A DNA stretch of 64,000 bases from positions 639,993,825 through 640,057,824 of the forward strand of contig NC_133658.1 in the NCBI RefSeq assembly GCF_037893015.1. The letters run 5' to 3'. The stretch's first letter is position 1. Every line of letters starts with the position of its first letter. This document shows positions 55,215 through 64,000 of the stretch, piece after piece. The DNA is from Macrotis lagotis (Eukaryota; Chordata; Mammalia; Peramelemorphia; Peramelidae). The notes under the pieces were generated by a model. The model worked only from the letters and a program-made list of their open reading frames with translations, made no database searches and was not told the DNA's origin. A program made the position numbers and the translations under genes.

Positions 55215-56689
55215 TTAAAATAATGATCCTGTTTTTATTTACTAAGACAGAGAGGCAGTACCTTTTTGGAACATGAGTTGAGTAATTTCAAAACATGCTC
55301 CCTTCATAATATTAGCTAGGAGATATTGTTGGGAGTTATAGGTCTTATGAATTTAAAATGTTAAGCAATTATCTTTTTAAATACATTTCAATTCATGCTT
55401 TGAGAGTATAGAGCACTTTGATTTTCTTTTATTTTTTTTGTAGGATTTAAGATAGAATAATTTCACATAATAGAGATATTCCTGAAAAGTTGCCTGTTAA
55501 TGATTATTTTAAAAATTGATTAATGTTTTAAATTCATTTGACTGCATCAACTATAATTTATTTAGCACTTTCTGGATTGGAGATTGATTGTATTGGTTTT
55601 TCTTTTCATACAGAATATCAAATCTAAACTGTGACTCCTGGTGTTTGCTCTTCTCCAGGAACTTACAGTTTAATTAGCAAGATAAGAAATAGGTCAGATA
55701 AAATACAAAGTAGTAGTATACAGGAGGGAAACCCAGATGTTGAAAAAAATTGTGGCTATGTAGCCTGATGAGAAGGGAGAATATGGGATCCCTGTCTTCA
55801 AGAATACTTTTGAAAGACTGTCATACAGAAGACGGGCTTTAATTTATTTTTTCCCTCGAGAGGACAAAACTAGCAGAGATGAGTGGAATTTGCAGAACTG
55901 CAAATTTAGACCTGATGTCAGGAAAACTTTGCTGATAATTTAGAACAAGCCAAAATGGATTAGGCAGTTTTTAAGAGGTGGTGGATTCCCTTTGTTGGAG
56001 ATCTTCAGACACTGACTGAGTTGATGACTTGTCAGGTATTCTGTGGGAGTTATTTCGGGGTATATGTTGGACTACTTGCCTGCTGAGGACTCTTATAAAC
56101 CTAACATTCTCTCATTCTGTGAATAATACAAATAAATATAAGTAGTTCTGAGGAAACTGAAATTACTGTGAATTGGGACTTCAAGGAAGTGGATCTGAGC
56201 TGAGTTTAGTAGAGTTGTGGAATGAAAGGAGAAAATTGTAGACTTAAGCATTTTGTATTTGAGAATAGTGGAAATGAAATGTTAGAAAGATGTCTTGTAC
56301 ATAGAAGACATTCATTGTATATTGATTGAATAATTGATTGTCAGATATCTTATCAATAAAGGTATTGAATTTTAGGTTGGGGAATATTTAATTCTGTAAG
56401 CAAAGGGGAATGTTTTGTTATTGATGATAAGAGAAGGGACTTAATGAAAAAGTTCATGCATTTTATAAAATATTCCCTTTTTGGAATATAACTATCATTT
56501 ATCTATCTAGGTAAAAGTTTGATAAGGGATAAATGTCTAGACTTTTGTTTATACCTATTTCTATAGAATATATCTTAAAATATTCATCTGTATAACATTT
56601 AATATGATGTCTTACTTTGTTATTAAACTATTATTAAATGTCAGAATGTTATCAAACAACATCATTAAACATTTTATTTACACAGTAAT
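55215..56689. other. intronic, no recognised feature
   Basis: Nothing named. Confidence 0.35.
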
Positions 56690-56895
56690 TTTATTCCAGA
56701 ACTCAGGTCTTTTGACTTTTAGACTATTGCTCTTTCATTGTACCACATTTTATGGCACTTAATTATGTGCCATTTTTGTATTTATTGTTTCATATGTGTT
56801 AATCTGTTTTTTCCAAGTAAGCTCTTTGAAGGCAGGGTTTGTGTCTCATTTTTCATGTGCATTCAATGCTTTTTGAATACTGTAGTCTGACAAGT
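56690..56895. mobile_element. MIR tail (minus) then L2 3' end (plus)
   Basis: CCAGAACTCAGGTCTTTTGA and TGCTCTTTCATTGTACCAC are an inverted MIR head. AAGCTCTTTGAAGGCAGGGT and GCATTCAATGCTTTTTGAAT are L2 3'-end text in sense. Confidence 0.5.
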
Positions 56896-58340
56896 GGATC
56901 TCTTACTATATACAAGGTGCTATTTTTGTCCTCTGTCTTTAAGTGACATATGATTCTATGTCTTTACTGCTTGTACCTAGAATGGAAAACAAGGTATAGT
57001 TAAATTCATTCAATTAACTTTCTGAGACATAAGACCATTAAGGTCCTGGTATATCACTGTTACTTAAAACTTGTTTTGCTTTATCTAAGAAATGAATATG
57101 GATTCAATTTCATTTAGATTTGATTTTAGTAATTTGAAAATATAATTTGATGCAGAACTATTCACATTTTTGTGCCATATAAAGGCTGCCTAGAGAAAAA
57201 TTTGGCATAAAAATGGGGTAATTGAAAATAGAATTTGTACCACCAAATTAGGCATTGGTAAACTGTTAGGATATATAATTAGCACATCCACTTAAAGTGA
57301 AACCAACCTAGGAATTAATATAATTCCACATATTTGTTTAAAATGTACAATTTATACATTTATTAATTGAGCTAGAGGCAGCATGTAGCAGTAGTTAAGT
57401 GAATCTAGAGTTAGTATGATTTGGGTTTGAGTCTTTTCCCTTTCCTAAGAAACTAAGATTTTAAATTGTTTGAACTACTTCAGATTGCCTTATTAGTGGG
57501 GGTTTCCTCAATGGATTTTCAAATCACATTTCCAGACCAAAAATACATTGAGGAAGAAGTCTGTGCTTGTGTTGTGCAGGATACATTCCACCCTCCCCCC
57601 CCATTACATCTAGGAAACATTTGAGTACAGTATGAGAATAAGTATAGTAAAATGCTAAAATATGAGAATGGATAAGTCAAATACTAAAATAGGTAAAGTG
57701 TTTTGGAAGGTTAGGGTATATAAAAATCAGCGTGACCTGAGAACTTCTGGAGATGTAATTTAATTTAGATCTTGATGGAAGAATAGGTTTTCTCTAGGAA
57801 GAGTGCTGTAGGGAGTATGTATTACAGATGGTTTAGTAGTGTAGTGTGGAAAGGCTTCTTGGGCAGAGGCCCAGGGAGAAGTCTAGGGAGTGAGTAGTGA
57901 TAAGATAGGTGTGAGATCCTGAATACCTTGTTAAACATTTTGGAAATGTAATTGATCAAGCCTTTGTGAAGCCTGATATTTTATTATTCTTTATCTGTTC
58001 TATATTACAGTTGAACATATTCCAAATCAAGACATTACATCATATAATTTAGTTTCTTTGGTGCTTTGAAGATAAATCACAACCTAGATTTTAAAATTAC
58101 CCCTGGGTTACCTGTTATTTTCCTTTTCACTCATGGTGGAAATTTTCTTATTGTCAATCAGTTAGTATTGTTGAGAAAAGAGAGGGATGAACAATTTAAT
58201 TTAACCAAAGAACATATTTTTAGTACTTAATATGTAAAACATTTTGGAGAAGCAACAAAATTGAAAATAATCTTAAAAATTTTATCTAATTTAGAAGTAC
58301 TTTAGAAAAGCACTTGTTTAGAAATATTCTAGAAAAGATT

Positions 58341-58343
<3 letters not shown>
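56896..58343. other. intronic, no recognised feature
   Basis: Nothing named on either strand. Confidence 0.35.
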
Positions 58344-58426
<83 letters not shown>

Positions 58427-58449
58427 ATGGAGAGATGGAGAGATGGAGA
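58344..58449. repeat. (TG)n, (GA)n and (GGAGAGAT)n compound repeat
   Basis: About 14 TG units, about 24 GA units, then about four octamers GGAGAGAT. Confidence 0.95.
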
Positions 58450-58724
58450 GGTGCATCAGTGAAAGCCTTCCTTCTTGGAATGAAGCCACTTCTTCAAATA
58501 GTTTTTAATGCATAAAATAAAACATAGAGAATTGCAAAGAAAACCAATTATGTTGAAAAGATATCAAACTATTAAAAAAGCAACTTCACAGTTCCCAGGT
58601 TAAGAACCCTCATTCTAGAAGGACAAAGTTACAGCCTTGGCTATACTTAGAATTACATTGTATTCTCCCCACAGATTATAAGCTCCTTTGAGAAGGGAGA
58701 ATGTGTTTTTGATTTTGAATTTTG

Positions 58725-58835
58725 ATGTAGAGAGACTACTGGCTTCAGAGCCAGAAGACTTGAGTTCTGTTCCTTTCTCTCACGTACTGACTGAGAGGTA
58801 GGCAAATTGCTTAACCTCTCTATGCTTTTAGACAA
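58725..58835 (+). mobile_element. MIR fragment
   Basis: GAGAGACTACTGGCTTCAGA, GCCAGAAGACTTGAGTTCTG, CAAATTGCTTAACCTCTCTA. Confidence 0.7.
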
Positions 58836-59104
58836 CCTTGAGAGCTTTTATGTGTCAGAAAAGGTGCTGACTTGCATTAGTGGAAAGGATTTCCCTATCT
58901 ACATTTTCATTACAATAGGCCCAGCAGATTAAGTGCTATGTATAGATAGAAAGACAACAAAACATTTCCTCTTTTCAAAAGAAGCTTGTATTCTATTGGG
59001 AGAATACAATGTAATACAAATAAATATAAATAAATATAACATGTATACAAAGTAATTTCAGGGAGATATTACTTTAATACCTATTAGTGAGGTGGTAAGG
59101 AAGA
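58836..59104. mobile_element. Possible L2 3' fragment (minus)
   Basis: GATTAAGTGCTATGTATAGA and AGAAGCTTGTATTCTATTGG resemble antisense L2 3' text; weak. Confidence 0.4.
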
Positions 59105-59640
59105 ATCAGGAAAGGTTTTAGGTTGTTTTTTTAAAATAATTTTTTAATTGAAATTTTATTTTAATTTTCCAATTAAATGCTATCATAGTTTTTCAAAATT
59201 CATCCATTTGCAAATTTATGAGTTCCACATTTTTCTATTGTCTTCCTTTCCTTCCCCCCCTTCCCTTGTGAACAATCTGGTAAAAGTTGTGCATGTACAT
59301 TTGTGTTTAACATTTATATATTAGTCATTTTATGTAAGAGCAATCAGAACTAAGGGGAAAGAAGGAAAACCATGAGATAGGAAGGAAAAATGTAAGAGAA
59401 GTTTTAAAAAAGTGAACATAGTATGCATTCTGTGTGTCGTCCCCCCCCTCCCATGTGGATGGTTTTGTTATAGCAGATCTCTCACTGGGTGGTTCTAGCT
59501 CTCTGAACTGCTGAGAGGAGCTGCATCTATCATAGTTGATCATCTCACAAAGTTGTTGTTAATGTATGCGATCTTCTCTTGATTCTGTTCCTTTTACTCA
59601 GTATCGGTTCCTATAATTCTTTCCATGCTTCTCTAGAGAA
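59105..59640 (-). mobile_element. L1 3' end
   Basis: Antisense L1: TTTAATTTTCCAATTAAATG, TTCATCCATTTGCAAATTTA, GTTGATCATCTCACAAAGTT, CTTTTACTCAGTATCGGTTC. Confidence 0.8.
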
Positions 59641-59696
59641 CAATTCAGCAAACTCAACCAATATTTCAACCAAATGACAGCATATTGAAAGTTCTA

Positions 59697-59852
59697 GGGT
59701 GGCTAAGTGGCGTAGTGGATAAAGCACCGGCCTTGGAGTCAGGAGTACCTGGGTTCAAATCTAGTCTCAGACACTTAATAATTACCTAGCTGTGTGGCCT
59801 TGGTCAAGCCACTTAATCCCATTTGCCTTGCGAAAACCTAAAAAAAAAAAAA
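59697..59852 (+). mobile_element. WSINE1-like SINE with TSD
   Basis: Sense full-length copy (GGGTGGCTAAGTGGCGTAGT to GCCTTGCGAAAACCTA plus A tail). AAAGTTCTA flanks it at 59688-59696 and 59853-59861. Confidence 0.9.
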
Positions 59853-60069
59853 AAAGTTCTACATCTATGTTCCTCCTTTTTGGAAAGAAAGGAGTAAAGT
59901 TCTAGCTTTTTCTTTTATGGCTTTTTTTCTTGTATGGCTTTTGTGGGATGGAGGAACTAACAGTTATTACAAAAAACTTCATAATTCTAAATTTGTACTT
60001 CCTGTGGTACCTGTGTATCTCTTACTCAATTTCTCTTTGGCAAGTGCCCAGTAATTTTTTTTATTGGGG

Positions 60070-60115
<46 letters not shown>

Positions 60116-60122
60116 TGTGTTT
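60070..60122. repeat. (TG)n microsatellite
   Basis: About 25 TG units with one TATG interruption. Confidence 0.95.
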
Positions 60123-60594
60123 GCACCAAAGTTTTTAATTATCTTTGCATATGGGCAGTCAAGGATCACAATGAATAAATTGAAAGCCCTACATAAATCT
60201 CAGACCTTAAGAGGGAGAAATATAGAATCTTAGGAATCTATAAACTGGAAAATTGATTTCTGAAAAATTAAGTTGTTCGTATTGGGTTTATTGATTACTA
60301 ATAAGGAAAGTTTGGGGTCAGTTAGGTTCTCTCCAGGCCCTAACCCTAATGCTTCATCACCCTTTCTCCAAGGACTTAGTTGTTCAAGATGGCCATTTTT
60401 CATGATTTCTCTGCCCTCTGTGAGAGAAGTATGTTCTGTCATACTTAGTGACTGTTAATTCAGCAATGGGGAATGATATTGTGAGAGATAGAAATCCTTG
60501 TAATTTCTGCCATGAACTGAATTGTAAACTGCATGATAAGCATGTGAGAAAATCTTGTTGAAGACTGAGAGAAATCTTGATCTGTATTGATTTA
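60123..60594. other. intronic, no recognised feature
   Basis: Nothing named. Confidence 0.35.
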
Positions 60595-61351
60595 TTTTTT
60601 TATTGATAGCTTTTGTTTTTATACATCACCAAAATTTCTTCCAATATTGTCCCCTTCTCCTTGACAATATCCCACATGACAAATAATATTTTTTAAAGAA
60701 AAATTCAGCAGAACTGATCAGTACATCAAAAGAGACTAAAAATCCAATGCAGTGCACTATAATGTTGACCCTCTTAGCTTGTAGGAGTGGGCATGTCTGC
60801 TATCTCTTTTTTAAACTCATGTTTATGTTTTGTAATTTTGCAGCAATCACTTTCTTTGAATATTTTTCTCCCAATTACATGTAAAAACAATTTTTAACAT
60901 TTAAAAAAAATTGACTTCCAAGTTCTCTCCCTGACCCTCTCCTCTTATCCCCCTTTAAGATAGTAAGCAATTTGTTTTTGTTTATATATGTGCAGTTATA
61001 CAAAACATATTTCTATATTGGTCATGTTGTGAAAGAAAATAGAACAAAAAAATTATAAAGATCCGCATTGACTCCCATCAATTTTTTGGGGGGGTGGCTC
61101 ATTTTTTCATCAACATTTGGAATTGTCTTAGATCACTGTACTGCTGAGAAGAATTAAATCAATCATAAATTGATCATTGCACATGTTACTCTTACTGTAT
61201 ACAATGTTCTTAGTTCTGTTCATTTCATTTCTTCATCCATTCTTATAAATCTTTCCAGATTTTTCAGAAACCATCTTGCTCATCACTTCATATTGTATAA
61301 TAGTATTTTATTACAATCATAAAATACAGCTTGTTGTTCGGTCATTCTTTT

Positions 61352-61524
61352 TTTTTTGTGTGTGTGTGTGTGTGTGTTAAGGTTTTCACAAGGCAATGGG
61401 GTTAAGTGGCTTGCCCAAGGCCACACAGCTAGGTAATTATTAGGTGTCTGAGGCTGGATTCAAACTCCAGTACTCCTGACTCCAGGACCGTGCTCTATCC
61501 ACTGAGCCACCTAGCCACCCCTCA
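61352..61524 (-). mobile_element. WSINE1-like SINE nested in L1, with TSD
   Basis: Inverted copy with a (GT)n run in its tail. GTCATTCTTTT flanks it at 61341-61351 and 61525-61535. Confidence 0.95.
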
Positions 61525-61598
61525 GTCATTCTTTTGATAGACATTCCCTCAGTTTCCAGTTCTTTGTCACCACAAAAAGAGCTGCTATAAATATTTTT

Positions 61599-61748
61599 AA
61601 TTTTTTTTATCTAAGGCAATGGGGTTAAATGACTTGCCCAAGGTCTCAACAGCTAGACAATTACTAAGTGTCTGAGACTGGATTTGAACTCAGGTCCTTC
61701 TGACTCCAGGGCCAGTGCTCTATCCACTGAGCCACCTAGCTGCCCTCA
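61599..61748 (-). mobile_element. WSINE1-like SINE nested in L1, with TSD
   Basis: Inverted copy ending CACCTAGCTGCCCTCA. CTATAAATATTTTT (14 bp) flanks it at 61585-61598 and 61749-61762. Confidence 0.95.
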
Positions 61749-62427
61749 CTATAAATATTTTTGTGCAAATAGATTCTTTTCCTATGGTATATAGATCTAC
61801 TACTGGTATTGCTTTGTCAAAGGGTAAGCACAATTTTATAGTGCTTTGGGCACAGTTTGAAATTACTTCCCTCAATGGTTGATCAGGTCACAACTCCACC
61901 AACAGTTCTTTAGTATCCTGTTTCAACATTTATCATTTCCCTTTTCTGTCATATTTTGTAATCTGATAGGTGTGAGGTGATATCTCAATGTTGTTTTAAT
62001 TTGCATTTCTCTAGTAATGATTTAGAGCATTTTTCACATGACTGTAGATAACTTTAATTTCTTTCTGAAAACTGCTTGTTCATAAATCCTTTCACTATCA
62101 ATTAGGGAATGGTATATATTATAAATTTGACTCAATTCTCTATATATTTTAGAAATGAGGCCTTTATAAGAAACATAGGCTGTAAAAATTGTTTCTCAGC
62201 TTTCTGCTTTTCTTCTAAACTTGGTTGCATTGGTTTTGTTTGTGCAAAAACTTTTCAATTTACTATAATCAAAATTATCCATTTTACATCTTGTAATTTT
62301 CTCTGTCTCTTATTTGGTCAGAATTTTTTCCCTTCATAGTACTAACTAGAATTTAAGTAAGGTAAAATTGCTTATGGTATCACCCTTTAAAATATTCACA
62401 ATGACTTTGACACTACAAATGGAAAAA

Positions 62428-62464
62428 TCACACCCACACCCACCCACACCCACACCCACACCCA

Positions 62465-62500
<36 letters not shown>
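62428..62500. repeat. (CCCACA)n/(CA)n repeat
   Basis: About six CCCACA-type units then about 16 CA units. Confidence 0.95.
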
Positions 62501-62594
62501 TTAAAAGTGAAATACTTTTTCAGTGCCATACCATTCATACTGTAGGGAAGAAGCTAGGATGGCTCTGGAGTAAAGAAAGTGAGGCTGGTGGGGC

Positions 62595-62925
62595 TCTCCT
62601 TATATATCACTTTTTGGGACAGGGAGTCAGTTGAACTCAAGTTAAAATCCAGCCTCAGGTACTTGACACCTACTAGCTGTGTGACAGTGGGCAAATCACT
62701 TAAGCCTAATTGCCTCCCATCCAGGGCCATCTCCAGTTGGCCTGGTTCACATCTCACCATGGACCTCCATTGGTTCTGGATGAGAAACTGGACCCAGATG
62801 ACTTTAGAGGAGGTGAGGCTAGTGACTTTACACAACACTCCCTCACTTAAATCCAATTCACCTGCATGTCATGGCATTACCTCCCTATTGTTTCAATTTT
62901 CTTTGAGAATGGAGTACAAAAAAAC
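62595..62925 (+). mobile_element. Long-bodied marsupial tRNA-derived SINE
   Basis: The head is the usual TACTAGCTGTGTGACAGTGG and AAATCACTTAAGCCTAATTG. It is followed by a distinct body: CCAGGGCCATCTCCAGTTGG, GACCCAGATGACTTTAGAGG, TCATGGCATTACCTCC. I recall this body from a marsupial SINE subfamily but cannot give its name with certainty. Confidence 0.75.
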
Positions 62926-62929
62926 CACA

Positions 62930-63250
62930 TTACTTTTCATCAGATTGTATACATTGTATCCCATGCTTCTCTATTTATATTCCTGATTTCTTTTTGGGCA
63001 TAATTTCTTAAGTCACACAGTATTATTCCAGTTTCATTTGTGTACCAAATTTGATTAGCCCTTCTCCAGTTGGTGGGGTTTTTCCAACTTTTTGCTATCA
63101 CAAAAAGTGCTGCTATAATGTTTGTAGCATAGAGAGACTTCTTATCAATAATCTCCTTGGGATATAAGCCTTGTAGTAGAATCTCTGGGTGAAAGAATAT
63201 GGACATTTTAGAAAATTTATTTGTATAATTTCAGATTGCTTTCTCAAATA
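62930..63250 (-). mobile_element. L1 ORF2 C-terminal fragment
   Basis: The minus-strand frame 62940-63206 holds LYPKEIIDKKSLYATNIIAA, LFVIAKSWKNPTNWR and REAWDTMYTI, the L1 ORF2p C-terminal order also seen at 41587-41913, but more diverged. Confidence 0.8.
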
Positions 63251-63814
63251 GTTGTATTTCTATTGATTTTTGGGTTGTGGTTATGTATTTGACTGAGTTA
63301 GAACTGGACATCCAAAAGATCTCTGTTGTGGGTTCAGGGCCAGTGGAAGAATTTTGTCCTCCTGCTGCAAAGGATTTGAATGTTAGTCTTTTGTTGAACT
63401 GAATCATCAGGTTGTTGCCCTATGAGAGTGGGGACTGGATAGCCTTCTCCAGTTGTGGATCTTGATTGTCATGTTATCATGTTATCATGGGGCCATATGA
63501 TCCTTTTAAGCTAAGGACACTACTCTCCCATACCTCTGCATACATTGCTGTATCATGAGAACAGCTCTCTAGGGCACTAGGAATTATTATGTTAAACTTC
63601 TGTCATATCAACTAGCCACTGACTTGCCTTTTTTCCCCTCAGGCACCTGTGAAGCAATGCTGTAGAACCCTGGACATATACCAAGGCTGCCCTCCTTAAA
63701 AAAGAAATTTTTACAATCTGTATAAAACTTAAGCTACTCTTATCACATTTGGTCAGAGCCACAGTTTCCAAACTGAGAGGAAATTTTAAACCAGAATACA
63801 TTTAGACTTGCTTA
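63251..63814. other. intronic, no recognised feature
   Basis: Nothing named. Confidence 0.35.
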
Positions 63815-63970
63815 TAGATTTATTTGAAGTTAGAAGGAACCTTAGAACTTATCTAGTCTATTTCTTTAATTTTACAGATAAGAAATTTAAGTGAATTCCC
63901 CAAAGTCATGTAGGTAATAAACAGGGCCAGGTTCAGATCCACATCCCTGTCTCTAGTGCTTTAATACCTG
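63815..63970 (-). mobile_element. MIR fragment
   Basis: TTAGAAGGAACCTTAGAACT, AATTTTACAGATAAGAAATT, CCCCAAAGTCATGTAGGTAA, GTTCAGATCCACATCCCTG. Confidence 0.7.
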
Positions 63971-64000
63971 CCAAGAGTAAATAAAACTAGTAGAACTAGG

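Larger units (their letters stand above)
60595..62345 (-). mobile_element. L1 3' part interrupted by two WSINEs
   Basis: Antisense L1 from CCCAATTACATGTAAAAACA (60870s) through TTCTTATAAATCTTTCCAGA, CTTTGTCACCACAAAAAGAG, TTAATTTGCATTTCTCTAGT to TCAAAATTATCCATTTTACA. The pieces on each side of the SINEs at 61352-61524 and 61599-61748 are collinear. A second, simpler 3'-end-like stretch at 60595-60700 may be a separate old L1. Confidence 0.85.
48012..64000 (+). other. EPC2: EPC2 intron 1 (incomplete)
   Basis: It begins GTAGGG directly after Ser51. I searched the remaining 16 kb for the conserved continuation (EHHLQRAISAQQV) and saw no such frame, so exon 2 lies beyond 64000. The intron holds the CpG-island shore, repeats listed separately, and unrecognised AT-rich DNA. 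Confidence 0.85.

Noticed and set aside
48012-64000. EPC2 exon 2
   Set aside because: No frame matching the conserved continuation of the N-terminal domain was found in the 16 kb after exon 1.

Overview
The window looks like nuclear DNA from a marsupial (metatherian) mammal. It is AT-rich and CpG-poor outside one island. It is full of tRNA-derived SINEs that start GGCAGCTAGGTGG(C/T) and end CTTAACCCCATTTGCCTTGCAAAA (WSINE1-like), plus Mar1-like SINEs, MIR copies, marsupial L1/HAL1, L2 and L3/CR1-type LINEs. Exact species cannot be fixed from sequence alone; the CCATTTGCCTTGCAAAA SINE type makes me lean weakly to an Australian lineage. Repeat family names are from memory of consensus sequences, not from a database search.

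Only one protein-coding gene is recognisable: EPC2 (enhancer of polycomb homolog 2, a NuA4/TIP60 acetyltransferase subunit), on the + strand. Coding exon 1 (47859-48011, 51 codons) ends in a clean splice donor and lies inside a CpG island at about 47020-48960 that also holds the promoter, the 5' UTR and the start of intron 1. Everything right of 48012 is intron 1, which does not end in the window. Everything left of about 47000 is intergenic DNA in which I find no exon.

Layout. 1-2570: L1/L2 fragments and SINEs. 2573-5044: an apparently full-length HAL1 (L1 ORF1-only element) with matching flanks and three nested GC-rich SINEs. 5.0-12 kb: MIR, an L1/HAL1 3' end, simple repeats. 12-21 kb: L2, several L3/CR1 stretches broken by Mar1, WSINE and microsatellite insertions, and a small hAT element with TIRs and an 8-bp TSD at 17389-17614. 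21-46 kb: L1 3' ends (mainly minus strand), L2, SINEs, microsatellites, a degenerate 44-bp tandem repeat near 32.2 kb, and long stretches in which I recognise nothing. 46478-46870: a 45-bp minisatellite directly upstream of the EPC2 island. 47.0-49.0 kb: CpG island with YY1-type motifs, a G-quadruplex-prone (GGGA)n tract, two short upstream ORFs, a CCG repeat just before the start codon, and three regularly spaced inverted CCAAT boxes at the 3' edge. 49-64 kb: EPC2 intron 1 with a 97-bp duplicated segment of unknown nature, a 1.6 kb antisense L2 ORF2 fragment, and L1 copies carrying recent WSINE insertions with intact target-site duplications.

I see no microbial, viral or multi-gene system. 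The points worth following up are the promoter-adjacent minisatellite, the 97-bp intronic duplication, the CCAAT array with a possible antisense transcript, and the full-length HAL1.
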